Shown here in pieces: positions 29,188 to 40,776 of a DNA stretch of 64,000 nt. How positions within the stretch are numbered: the stretch's first letter is position 1; each line of letters opens with the position of its first letter. Location: positions 10,206,729 through 10,270,728 of the forward strand of contig NC_056038.1 in NCBI RefSeq assembly GCF_004379255.2, given 5' to 3'. Under the pieces are notes generated by a model. That model was not told the DNA's origin. It did no database searches and saw only the letters and a program-made list of their open reading frames with translations. The translations under genes were made by a program, and so were the position numbers. The stretch is from Salvia splendens (lineage: Eukaryota; Streptophyta; Magnoliopsida; Lamiales; Lamiaceae).

Positions 29188-31935
29188 GAACTAGTTTTAA
29201 CCCACGTGCGATGCACGGCGAAATATTTTTTATCATACGATTTTAAATTGTTAATTGATTAACACAAGATTAAGTTTTGATTCCGAAAACAAATTGGTAG
29301 TATTGCAAGTTTTAAAATTGGACGATAGCTTTTCAAACCTCAAAACGGTTTTAAAATTATATTTTGAAGTATAAAAGCGCCGACGCAGAATAATATTGTC
29401 ACAAAATTGTGTGTAATCTTTTTTGTATTCTGTATCCATTTAAATTAGTACTATACTTTATCATAGTCGAGCTTCATTACATTGCAATATAGTGACCCTA
29501 ATACGCTAAAAACCCAAACCTTGAAACCTAAGTCATAAACCCTTAACGTTAAAATATAATCATCATGACCAATAATTGAGCCAAATATAAATAAAATCCT
29601 CCCACCGTCTCAGTTCAAATTTACTTTGTTAATCACTTTAAAACAAACTTTAATAATAGAAAAAAATAAAAAGAATATCATAACTTCATGTTAAACAATA
29701 TGAAGAGTATTGGAAAATATGGAGGGAGTGAAAAACGTGATGAAAAAAAATATGTGAGTGGATAAATTACCTAATGTCATATATTTATAGTCCAAAAAAT
29801 AGAAGATAACTCCTCAAAATTTTCACTTTCTTCACCTATTATTAAAAAATTTTAAACCTTTTAATTTCCCAAAAATTAAAAACTAAGCGTTACGTAAATG
29901 TTATCAAATTTTGAAAAATGAATGCACAGATTAGGATATTTTAAAATATTAATTTTAAATTATAAATTAACTTGAATGGAATCAGAAATAATACCATTAT
30001 ATAAAAATTGTAAAAAAATGTAATGTTAATTATGAATTATACAACTAAAACATACTTATTAAACTCGAAATAATTAATAACAAATTATAAAGATTTGGAG
30101 CTATCTGATTCACAATATATGAGTGAGAATCATATGAAACAACATGATTTGATTAATTTCTGAGAAATAGAAAATGAATCCACTCACATCACCTGTGAAA
30201 TAAGATTCCAATTATAATAACTACAACATTATTTAATGCTAAAATAAAGATATCTTAATAATTTAAAATATTATATAAGATTAAGGATTATAACATCTTA
30301 CGAATTACTGGATATGTAAACTTTCTATAATGTAAGATATTTCAAAATATTAATTTAAATTAGAAATTAATTAAATGTAATTGGAAATAATATAATTATA
30401 TAAAATTGTAAATAAAAAATGTATTTACTAACCATGAATCATTGACTAAAATATATTAAACTCAAAATAAATTAATAACAAAATATAAAAATTTATCACA
30501 CTCTAATTCAAATACATGAATGAGGATCATCTGAAACAACATCAATTGGTTAAGTTATGAAAAGAAATATGAATGAATTTACAATTAATCAAACTAATAA
30601 TAATTACATGAAAAGACTAAATCCAAACTTGCAAACCGGACTGGAGTATGCTGGCGATGATGCTACACATAAATACTACCACATCATTGGCCTTCATCCA
30701 TGGCCAGTCCATCTACCCTCATCTCTGACACAGTTTGTTGTCGAGAAACGCATATTTACAAAACAAAACACATATAATTTGCATACAAATTTTAAACGAT
30801 GCACAAAACAATACCGCATAACAACATATCGCATGATCATGAAAACCACACTCTAAACGATGATATTGATTTTGGCTCCATGAGTGTTAGCCTTATAAAT
30901 ATGAATGCGACTATTTTTGATAACCGAATAAACTGAGGAAACTCCAGACCATTCAGCAAGATATGGAATGGTTCCATGGTGTCAACCTTTCTTCCTAGTA
31001 AGAACAAAAATATCAAGCTTGAGTTTTAGGAGTACCGTATAAGATAAGTAGGTATGTGTGGATAGTAGGCCTCCAAATGTCATATTTATAGGCTAAAAAA
31101 ATAACCATAAGGCTCTGTAAAAACTTTTCAAGTTCACTATTTATGATAAAATTATGATAATCAATTGCATATTAATTTAATCATTTTGAAATTAATTTGA
31201 CCATATTAAGAAATCATTAATCACGTGAATTCATTTACAATAATATGAAACGTAGGAGGTAGGAGTATATAATTATTGACATATCATGGCCTCAACAATG
31301 AGACGGTCGGTTATACACAACTATTAGTACTCCTTTCGTCCCGCACTACTTGCCCTTATTTCCTTTCTGGGCGTCCCAAGTTATTTGCACTCTTTCCATT
31401 TTTAGTAATAATTTATACCTACAGCCGTAATTGTTGACTTTGTCTATCACTCATTCCTTAATCTCCGTGCCCAAAAGGAAAGGTGCGAGTAGTGCGGGAC
31501 GGAGGGAGTATATAATTAGTACTCTTATTTTTCACAATTAATTCATAATTAATTAGCAATGGTGCATGAGTATTCATTCTCATAATTAATTAGTATTAAT
31601 TAATTAACATGATCTCAATATCTTAGCCAACCGTTTTATGAAAAACGCTTAGAATATTTAGATGGTCATATGATTACACTTATTATATAATTATAGATTC
31701 TAGGTAATTGCAATAGTATCCAAAACTTATAACGTTTAGAGAAATTAATGGTATAATTATATTAATTACATTCTCTTAATTGATTATTAATTATTAGTAT
31801 ATAATTAATTTTGTAAAACGTAGAGACGGACTATAGTATAGACCTATTCACTAACTAAAATTGTTTTAATCCCAAACCAAAATTTTAAATTCCCAAAATG
31901 CCCCCAAAACTCAACTTTTATATATGTATAGATGT
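29188..31935. other. AT-rich insertion inside element A, unknown class
   Basis: Begins ACTAGTTTTAACCCACGTGC and CGATGCACGG, a style of repeat end common in eudicots, and ends near CAACTTTTATATATGTATAG. Coding-like exons of element A resume right after it. Between lies extremely AT-rich DNA with a diverged ~400-bp duplication (compare 29940-30180 with 30343-30560) and a nested Stowaway. No convincing gene. Confidence 0.45.
31330..31508. mobile_element. Stowaway MITE
   Basis: 179 bp between TA dinucleotides (31328-31329, 31509-31510). Ends CTCCTTTCGTCCC and, inverted, CTCCCTCCGTCCC. Same length and family as the copy at 26481-26659. Confidence 0.93.
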
Positions 31936-32687
31936 CATTGTATTTAGTGTTTGCAGAATATTTCTGTACAAGTAGCACTAATCATGATTATACTTTCAGA
32001 TACAAGGCCTACACCCAAAAACGTTGCAGTAGTGGATAAACATGCTGGAGACACGGCTGAACCTGTATCTCAATCTGGAAAATGTGAGAACAATAATAAA
32101 CTTAAGATGTCTTGCATTATTTGAAATGATTTGTGTAAAAAAAATTTGATTTGTTATGATGCTTATGTCTCAATTTCATATTCAAACTTCGCTGTCTATG
32201 TTTGTTATGATTAGTGAATACAATAGAACTAATTTGATCATGTTTTTGTAAATGTAACACAATGTGTAGCTGTAGGAAGAACTGGATTGTCCTTAAACAA
32301 AGCCAATGAACTGATTATTAGGAAAAGAGCCCGGGCACATGAAAGCCTAAAAAGAATGAATCTGGAAACGACTGGAAATGTGAATGCAGATACATCCCAT
32401 GTCCCAGACAATGATGCAGTTAAGAATACGCCAGATAGTTTCATGCTTATTATGACCTAACATGTTTATATGTTATTATGACATATACTAGCGCATATTT
32501 TGACATGAAAGTGTTCATTTTAATAATAATATTATTATTTAATCATATGACATATTAAAAGCGTACCATGACCAAGATTGACACCATTTTATTATGACTT
32601 CGTTTGTCGCATAACATGACACAACACTGATTATTTAACTATTTACAGTATACGCGTAAGACGAATAATTTTCTTATTACGTAGTCA

Positions 32688-32761
32688 ATGACCTACATAG
32701 TCAATTAATATGACCTACATAGTAAATTAATATGACCCACATAGTCAATTAATATGACCCA
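32688..32761. repeat. 22-bp tandem repeat in element A
   Basis: Three units of 22 bases beginning ATGACCTACATAGTCAATTA, plus the start of a fourth. Confidence 0.85.
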
Positions 32762-33141
32762 AACCAGCTAAAATACATGCATGTAATTGTAAGAGAAATC
32801 TTCAACCGTGCTAATACTTGCAGCCATGAGCATAATTGAATATAACTGTAAAACAATTTTCATATTACGTAGCTGGTTTTTTCAATTATATAAAGAATAC
32901 GATTCGACAACCATAATGAATTGCAGGGTGAAATCGCAAGAAGACGCGGTGTGAAACAATTTGAAACGAAAAAAATATGGTATGTTGCTGCATAGTCATA
33001 ATCATTCTACTACGTTACTATGAAAAAAAATATCACTCAGTCTACCCTTAAGGACTAACCCATTACACAAAATAGGTATTCTTTGCATTCTGCGTTTCAA
33101 AAAGGTACTACACTGTGTGCTTTTGTTTCAAACGAAAATCA

Positions 33142-33681
33142 GTGGTGATTATAGATGCTTGTAAAGATGGAGAAGACAATGACTTGCGATTCACCTACGG
33201 GAGTATTCCAGAGGCATTGGTATGAATTCAACATTACAACTCACAGTACTACAAAATAATTACTGAAACTAACACTTTGCATGCATTACAGAGGACATTC
33301 TTTTGTAAGTATTTATCAAGAATTGGATGTCACAATCAATGCAAATCGATTATAAACATTCCTATTCAGAGGATGAAGATGAGTTGGAGAACAACAGACA
33401 ATGCAGAAGACAGTGGCGTTTATTTACTTAGACACCTTGAAGTCTACATGGGTGAAAGGGAGGGACAATGGAATTGTGGACTAACGACAAAGAACAAAGG
33501 TGTGCTACAGTTTTTAAGAGCTAAATACAACCGTGTGTTGATGTTGGCAGGAATTAATCACAGCGCATTACTGAATAAAGATGCGGCATATAAACATTAT
33601 GCGAAGGAAAACAAGAAAACCAAGATCAACGTAGAACACATGATAGCAAACTACGGATCGGTGCAAATGTATATTGCGTAG
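33142..33681 (+). pseudogene. Ulp1/C48-like protease C-terminal fragment in element A
   Basis: Two exon-like segments, 33142-33219 (VIIDACKDGEDND, YGSIPEAL) and 33292-33681 after a CAG acceptor, keep one frame across a GT/AG intron. The second contains NAEDSGVYLLRHLEVYMGE. This aligns by eye with the NDCGVFxMRHME signature of the Ulp1/SENP C48 peptidase family. The position of the catalytic Cys is Ser here, and I find no His-Trp part upstream. It is therefore probably inactive or a decayed transposon-borne gene. Further possible small exons lie upstream (around 27944, 28463, 31998, 32270) but I cannot join them reliably. Confidence 0.6.
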
Positions 33682-34606
33682 GTTAAATAAGTTTACATTT
33701 TGTTCGTTTCTTTGTTGACACTGTTACCCTTGTTTTGGAATTGCGTTTTACACAGCTCACGGATATCAAACACAACGTTAGTCTGTTTCTCCTATAAGTT
33801 ATGAATTTTTTTAGAGTAATTCCATCTTACTGTTTTCTTATTAAAAGTGTTTTTTCTAAATGTGGTGCTGTAAACAGTAAACCGTATATTGAGGCATAAT
33901 AGAGTGCATAAGTAGGTCATAACATTTTTAGTATACAATGTGTCATAATAAGAATAACACCATAAATCATTACCTAACACTATTGGGACCCAAACGAAGT
34001 ACCTAAACAACAGTACGATTGAAAAAAAAAATTAGGTGTGTAACAAAGCAGTACAACAACCATGCATTTTTTTAAGTGGAATAGATTTCAAGCAATCCAC
34101 AAAAATTATGTAGAATAATAGACAACCATTTGGGTCATACTAATTAATGTTATATGTCAAAACAACAATATGTTAAAATAGGGTGAAACTATAACTACAT
34201 TCAAGTCATAACACAGGGATTGTATTTTATAACTCAAAAGATGAATGTATTCTAATATGTCATAACAAACAAAAAATAGGTCATGGTCATATAAATGTAA
34301 CATTAAGCAAATATGGTATGCAAATTCGACGGAGTATTGAAGAAGAATAAATTATGGGCTAATAAACTCAACTAGAGAGCAGTTAGAGGAGAGAATACGA
34401 TGCACGATTATAGGAATTAGTATAACTAACTATATAAAGTAATTTACTTAATTATCCTTTGTCGATTAGAAATAATTAAAATAGTAATATCTCAAAATTA
34501 AATCTGGCCGTTATTTAATCTAATCTTAAGATTAGATTGTCTAATCCAATGGACATAATTTGGTCTGCAATTCTTGGTTTAAGGCCATTTTTGTTTTGAT
34601 CAAATA

Positions 34607-34646
<40 letters not shown>

Positions 34647-34869
34647 TGATCTATGACAAACACCTCTTAACCAAATAACTAGAGAACAAATCATAGCCAC
34701 AAGATCAAAAAAATCAATGGCTAGTATTAATTTTCGAATTTAATGAGATCTTAGCTCCCTCAATCACAAATTTACTCAATAATAACAAGGCAGGGGTATT
34801 ATGGTCTTTGCACATACAAAATTAAGTTACGTCATTGGCAAATTCAATTCATTTGAAAAAGAAACATTG

Positions 34870-35140
34870 TTCTCCTTCGTCTACGCCGCTGTTGTCGGTT
34901 TTCCTCCAGGATTCCGCCTCCTCCTTCGTCTACGCCGCTTTCGGATTGCTCTCAGCCGCTGAATTCATGCTTTGGATTCGCCGGAGACTCATCGAGGAGG
35001 ATGCTGCCGCTGTTGTCGGTTTTCCTCCAGGATTCCGCCTCTTCCTTCGTCTACGCCGCTTTCGGATTGCTCTCAGCCGCTGAATTCATGCTTTGGATTC
35101 GCCGGAGACTCATCGAGGAAGATGCTGCCGCTGAGCGTTA
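34870..35140. repeat. Duplicated GC-rich gene-like segment in element B
   Basis: About 125 bases running from CCTTCGTCTACGCCGCTTTC to GAGACTCATCGAGGA occur twice in tandem (from about 34926 and 35050). GC content and codon-like structure suggest captured host sequence; I do not recognise the source. Confidence 0.65.
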
Positions 35141-35389
35141 GATTCGGAGATGGCGGATACTCCGTTTCTTCAACACTGTCTATGGAGATTTGGGGGGCAA
35201 AGGATTTTGCCGAGATTGCCAGTTTGAACGTGTATGGCAGTAGAAACAGATTTTGTTGTTTTTTTTAGTATAGTTTATAACTCTTACGTTCTGATTAAAT
35301 AAATATTCCACTGAATTTTATTTTATTTTCTTGTAAGTCTTACTACTATAGTTAATGATGTGTTGTGTACTCCATTTTATCTTGTAAAT

Positions 35390-35700
35390 CATGCTAAGAG
35401 TGATGTGTTTTGTAAACAAGAGTGAAGTAAAATCAGAATAAGAGTGATTGTTTTGTGAACAACAGTGAAGTAAAATCAAAGTAAGAGTGATGTGTTCTGT
35501 GAATAAGAGTGAAGTAAAATCAGAATAAGAGTGATGTGTTCTGTGAACAAGAGTGAAGTAAAATCACAGTAAGAGTGATGTGTTTTGTGAATAAGAGTGA
35601 AGTAAAATCAGAATAAGAAGAGTGATGTGTTTTGTGAACAAGAGTGAAGTAAAATCAGAATAAGAGTGATGTGTTTTGTAAACGAGAGTGAAGTAAAATA
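35390..35700. repeat. 44-bp tandem array, left arm
   Basis: About six or seven copies of GTAAAATCAGAATAAGAGTG / ATGTGTTTTGTGAACAAGAG units. This is the reverse complement of the array that starts at 35808. Confidence 0.9.
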
Positions 35701-35807
35701 ATGCTTTTGTGGGGCAGAAAAATGAATTTAAAAAAATGAAAAATGAGTAAACGACAACAGCTTTTCATCAAAACGGCATCTTCGCCAATTCCTCCACATC
35801 ATTTCCG

Positions 35808-37105
35808 AGTACACTTCACTCTTGTTCAGAAAACACTTCACTCTTGTTCACAAAACACATCACTCTTATTCTGATTTTACTTCACTCTTGTTCACAAAAC
35901 ACATCACTCTTATTCTAATTTTACTTCACTCTTGTTCACAAAACACATCACTCTTATTCTGATTTTACTTCACTCTTGTTCACAAAACACATCACTCTTA
36001 TTCTGATTTTACTTCACTCTTATTCTGATTTTACTTTACTCTTGTTCACAAAACACTTCACTCTTGTTCAGAAAAATATTCACTCTTGTTCACAAAACAC
36101 ATCACTCTTATTCTGATTTTACTTCACTCTTGTTCACAAAACACATCACTCTTATTCTGATTTTACTTCACTCTTGTTCAGAAAACACTTCACCCTTGTT
36201 CACAAAACACATCACTCTTATTCTGATTTTACTTCACTCTTGTTCACAGAACACATCACTCTTATTCTGATTTTACTTCACTCTTGTTTACAAAACACTT
36301 CACTCTTGTTCAGAAAACACTTCACTCTTATTCACAAAACACATCACTCTTATTCTGATTTTACTTCACTCTTGTTCACAAAACACTTCACTCTTGTTCA
36401 GAAAACACTTCACTCTTGTTCACAAAACACATCACTCTTATTCTGATTTTACTTCACTCTTGTTCACAAAACACATCACTCTTATTTTGATTTTACTTCA
36501 CTCTTGTTCAGAAAACGCTTCACTCTTGTTCACAAAACACATCACTCTTATTCTGATTTTACTTCACTCTTGTTCACAAAACACATCACTCTTATTCTGA
36601 TTTTACTTCATTCTTGTTCACAAAACACATCACTCTTATTCTGATTTACTTCACTCTTGTTCACAAAACGCTTCACTCTTGTTCACAAAACACATCACTC
36701 TTATTCTGATTTTATTTCACTCTTGTTCACAAAACACATCACTCTTATTCTGATTTTACTTCACTCTTGTTCACAAAACACATCACTCTTATTCTGATTT
36801 TACTTTACTCTTGTTCACAAAACACTTCACTCTTGTTCAGAAAACACTCCACTCTTGTTCACAAAACACATCACTCTTATTCTGATTTTACTTCACTCTT
36901 GTTCACAAAACACATCACTCTTATTCTGATTTTACTTCACTCTTGTTCAGAAAACGCTTCACCCTTGTTCACAAAACACATCACTCTTATTCTGATTTTA
37001 CTTCACTCTTGTTCACAAAACACATCACTCTTATTCTGATTTTACTTCACTCTTGTTCACAAAACGCTTCACTCTTGTTCACAAAACACACCACTCTTAT
37101 TTTTT
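35808..37105. repeat. 44-bp tandem array, right arm
   Basis: Over twenty copies of a dimer of two 22-base halves, CACTCTTGTTCACAAAACAC plus AT and CACTCTTATTCTGATTTTAC plus TT. Some copies carry CAGAAAACAC variants. Opposite in orientation to 35390-35700 with about 110 bases between. Confidence 0.95.
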
Positions 37106-37249
37106 GAAAATCTCTTCAAACTAAACAATTTACATTTCATAAAATGAATAATTGATCAAGCTTGGGACCAAGGGCCACCTACCAATATACATACATGATA
37201 CATCCCCTTTCATCACCACATTCTGATACCACAAACCTTACTTCCAACA

Positions 37250-37573
37250 ATGCCATCCAAAAAACACAAGCCCAAGAAATCATCCATCAATAACACACCG
37301 CAGCCGCTGCCGTATCGCTCTCAACAACAGTGTCCTTGGACGGAGTTTCTCTCAACTAACATCACCGCCGCACACAATCCGTGGCGCACCAACGCAGCTC
37401 CGCTCCCGCTGTCACCAAATCACGGCTACCACCACCAACATCAACACGATGCGACGCCCATCACAATCAACCGCCCCAACTCTGCCACATCGCCAGTGCC
37501 TGCATCAGCGCCGCCCCAAATCGAAGGAGATTTGATCGCAGATTTGGAAGGAGAAAGAAAGGAAATCACGTAA
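37250..37573 (+). other. Unrecognised ORF in element B, 107 codons
   Basis: ATG-initiated frame starting MPSKKHKPKKSSINNTPQPL, then Pro/His/Ser-rich low complexity. GC content is higher than the surrounding repeats, so it may be captured host DNA. No domain recognised; protein coding is doubtful. Confidence 0.35.
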
Positions 37574-37713
37574 ATTTGAATTTGATAATGTAATTTCCAA
37601 AAATACCCTTGGCCTATTTTATATTATTAAAATTAATAATATTTGTTCCATTAAGATGTGTGGCTGAGATTTGTTCTCTAGTTATACCCTTAAAAATAGT
37701 TATATCTTGATCA

Positions 37714-37747
<34 letters not shown>

Positions 37748-37750
<3 letters not shown>

Positions 37751-38500
37751 GATTTCACTTCACTCTTGTTCACAAAACACATCACTCTTGTTCTGATTTC
37801 ACTTCACTCTTGTTCACAAAACACATCACTCTTGTTCTTATTTCACTTCACTCTTGTTCTGATTTTACTTCACTCTTGTTCACAAAACACATCACTCTTG
37901 TTCTGATTTCACTCCACTCTTGTTCACAAAACACATCACTCTTGTTCTGATTTCACTTCACTCTTGTTCACAAAACACATCACTCTTGTTCTGATTTCAC
38001 TTCACTCTTGTTCTGATTTTACTTCACTCTTGTTCACAAAACACATTACTCTTGTTCTGATTTTACTTCACTCTTGTTTACAAAACATCACTCTTGTTCT
38101 GATTTTACTTCACTCTTGTTCACAAAACACATCACTCTTGTTCTGATTTTACTTTACTCTTGTTCACAAAACACATCACTCTTATTATGATTTTACTTCA
38201 CTCTTGTTCACAAAACACATCACTCTTATTGTGATTTTACTTCACTCTTGTTTACAAAACATCACTCTTGTTCTGATTTTACTTCACTCTTGTTCACAAA
38301 CCACATCACTCTTGTTCTGATTTCACTTCACTCTTGTTCACAAAACACATCACTCTTGTTCTGATTTCACTTCACTCTTGTTCTGATTTTACTTCACTTT
38401 TGTTCACAAAACACATCACTCTTGTTCTGATTTTACTTCACTCTTGTTTACAAAACACATCACTCTTAGCATGATTTTACTTCACTCTTCACTCTTAGCA
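37748..38500. repeat. 44-bp tandem array, third block
   Basis: Same 22+22 repeat as 35808-37105 but mostly with CTTGTTCTGATTTCAC in place of CTTATTCTGATTTTAC, indicating separate amplification. It starts directly at the (TA)n tract. Confidence 0.93.
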
Positions 38501-38734
38501 TGATTATTTTTGGGACAATTCAACATTGATATTATAATTAGATCAGAGCAAGAAGAAACAGAAAGGGGCTACATCTGAAATGCATAGCTAAAATCTCACA
38601 AAATTCAAATACTACACTACATCCCATCATAAAAATTGCAACGATAGCTTATCACCTAATGTTAATTCCCTAATTAAAGGAAATCAAAACTAAGAAAAAC
38701 AGAAGATAAATTGGGAAATGCAGGCTAAATTATA

Positions 38735-39097
38735 TCATAGATCTGTGTGTTCCCGCTCGGGGTCAGATGCCACGATCATGTGCGACAAGATGTCGTAGAG
38801 CGGCTCGCCCTTGGCCATCGCCTCCTTCTTCTCCTTGATCACCGCGATGAGCTCCTTCCGGAGCGCCGCCGCCGCCTTGTTGACGGTGGCGGTGTTGTTG
38901 GCCGCTGGAAGAGTGATGATTGGAGACACCGATGCAGATTCCTTCGTCGGGGAAAGAGAGTCACTTGAATCGCGAAAATATTGATAATTTCCAATCGAAT
39001 TCCTCTTCAATCGGACGAATCGGCGATAGGAGAGCTGAGAACTATTTTGCAGAAGAAGGAAGATGAGGAGAAGAGAAGAATGCGGTTTCTTTTTCAA
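38735..39097 (-). pseudogene. Captured cytochrome P450 fragment (CYP716-like)
   Basis: A 120-codon minus-strand frame ends with KAAAALRKELIAVIKEKKEA followed by MAKGEPLYDILSHMIVASDP. To my knowledge this matches the region before the I-helix in CYP716-type P450s (RKELxxIIKxRK...DILSHMLL). The preceding 70 residues (MKKKPHSSLLLIFLLLQNSS onward) are unrelated and partly from the inverted repeat of element B. The frame stops shortly after SDPEREHTDL, and the oxygen-binding and haem motifs are absent. It is a transduplicated piece, not an enzyme. Confidence 0.7.
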
Positions 39098-39315
39098 ATG
39101 CCAATGATGTAATCTAATTTTGGATGTGCAATGACCATTATACCCCCACCTTATTATTGTGGAGTAAATTTGTGATTGAGGGAACTAATATCTCATTAAA
39201 TTCAAAAATTAATACTAGCCCTTGATTTTTTTGATCTTGTGGCTATTATTTGTTCTCTAGTTATATGGTTAAGAGGTGTTTGCCATAGATCATGACCCTA
39301 TATATATATATATAT

Positions 39316-39905
39316 AGGGTTGCGATCAATTGAGATTTTTTAGTCTAATTGAGAATTGATATGCATTATCAGCCACTCATTTTTATTAAATGAGTGGTCC
39401 AGAATTTGCCACATAGAAAATATTTTTAGATTAATTAATTATGAAAGGACAGAATGGTAATTTCACTGTACATTTTATTCAATAAATATTTTTTAAAATC
39501 TTAATTTTTTATAATTTTTAAAAAAATTTTTTGTCAACTATATATACAATTCATGTCAACTACACACATATAATGTCAACTACATATACAATTCATGTCA
39601 ACTACACACGTATAATGTCAACTATGTGTACAATCCATGTCAACTACATATACAATTCATGTCAACTACACACATATAATATCAACTACATATACAATTC
39701 ATGTCAACTATACACATATAATGTCAACTATAAGTTGTTGACATTTGATGTCAAGGCTATTGACATTTGATGTGCAGGCTATTGTCGATAATACCTCTGA
39801 GTTGACATAATTTACTTGCAGTTGACATTTTGAAAATGATGTGGATGAGTGACTGAAAATGCATCAATTCTCAATTAAGCTAAAAAATCTCAACCTAACA
39901 GGAAC
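39316..39905. mobile_element. TA-flanked element D
   Basis: 590 bp between (TA)n tracts. The left end AGGGTTGCGATCAATTGAGA and right end are inverted copies over ~60 bases (GAGATTTTTTAG, TTGAGAATTGAT, CACTCAT). The interior (39534-39735) repeats ATGTCAACTACATATACAAT at 20-22-bp spacing. No ORF. Confidence 0.75.
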
Positions 39906-39923
39906 ATATATATATATATATAT

Positions 39924-40245
39924 AGGGATGTATTCATTTCCTTTTTGTATCTTTTGTTCTTTGTTCTTTTTAATCTCATCCCCACGATGTTGTCATCCGA
40001 CGGTTAGATTGGTGCCCCGTGTCGTTTAATAATGCAGTTTTTCAGTTGAATAATGCACACCGACTAATAATGCACCATTATAGTGTAATAATGCAGATTT
40101 TCAGTTGAATAATGCACACCGACTAATAATGCACCATTATAATGTAATAATGCAGATCATCTGGACCATTGATGAATGAGATCTAACGGCTCGTATTAAG
40201 AAGAATAAATGATCTAAAGGATGAATAGGAGAATAACGTTCCCCT
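39924..40245. mobile_element. TA-flanked element E1
   Basis: 322 bp, ends AGGGATGTATTCATTTCC and, inverted, AGGGGAACGTTATTCTCC. The interior has a ~59-bp unit twice (40023-40150) made of the word AATAATGCA at 17-21-bp spacing. A relative lies at 43218-43479. Confidence 0.75.
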
Positions 40246-40260
40246 ATATATATATATATA

Positions 40261-40568
40261 CATGGTTTTAATCTATACAAAACTAGATTTAAATACAGAA
40301 ACGCAGAATAATATCATGTGTAGGGCATGTTTAGGTCATTGTTAGTTTATGTTTAGGTCATACTAACAAAGCATGACCTAAAATGATCTTAACATGACAT
40401 TAAACTCAAATCTTATAATATGACCTAAAACTGCTTAATTATGACCTTCCGTGTTTTTGGTTAATTATTGACCATTAGATCATCTAATCCTAGGGCCAAG
40501 ATTTGGGCTGCATTTTTGAATTTAAACACATACTTATTTTGATCATCAAATAATATAGTTGTTCATCT
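40261..40568. mobile_element. TA-flanked element F
   Basis: 308 bp between (TA)n tracts. The ends are only loosely inverted. The interior repeats TGTTTAGGTCAT at 22 bases and the inverted word ATGACCTAAA. The right end has AAATGCAGCCCAAATCTTGG, related to other chain members. Confidence 0.5.
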
Positions 40569-40776
40569 TATATATATATTGCAAGCTCCTCCCGTTGCTA
40601 CATAATATACAAATCAATTTGTCTAGGAAATTAATGTATACGTTATATCATCTCGTATATGCAGAGCTAGTGGTAGTGGGAATACACATAGAATAGAAGT
40701 AAAAGGGCACTAGAAATTGATGAGTAATATATCCCGCAAAGAACTGTACAGCCCAAAACTTGTATACGTTCCTAAC

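Larger units (their letters stand above)
27445..34609. mobile_element. TA-flanked element A (about 7.2 kb, carries Ulp1-like sequence)
   Basis: Starts AGGGTATTCATCTATC directly after (TA)n at about 27425-27444 and ends where the next (TA)n begins at 34610. The two ends are imperfect inverted copies over about 70 bases, including CAGACYAAAT and CRTTGGAT. Inside are short exon-like pieces (for example ATG at 27944 with donor after 27989), a Ulp1-like C-terminal region, a 22-bp word array at 32688-32761 and another insertion. Elements with Ulp1-like genes and long inverted ends are best known among Mutator-like elements; the class here is inferred. Confidence 0.6.
34640..39299. mobile_element. 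TA-flanked element B with long inverted repeats
   Basis: 4660 bp between (TA)n tracts at 34610-34639 and 39300-39315. The first ~230 bases (AGGGTAGTGATCTATGACAA onward) are closely mirrored at the right end (39068-39299). An extra internal end of the same type lies at 37565-37720, followed by another (TA)n (37721-37747), so the element is composite or a tandem of two related copies. The interior holds three arrays of 44-bp repeats, a duplicated GC-rich segment (34913-35140), an unknown ORF (37250-37573) and a P450 fragment. Confidence 0.75.

Noticed and set aside
30557..30856. 99-codon frame in the AT-rich insertion
   Set aside because: No recognisable domain, embedded in very AT-rich repeat DNA; kept only as part of the unclassified insertion.
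36064..38146. Several 60-107-codon frames reading FRKHFTLVHKTHHSYSDFTS repeats
   Set aside because: Translations of the 44-bp tandem arrays; three units (132 bp) restore the frame by arithmetic, not by selection.
35808..38500. CRISPR-like repeat-spacer appearance of the arrays
   Set aside because: Units are contiguous tandem repeats without unique spacers and the DNA is plant nuclear.
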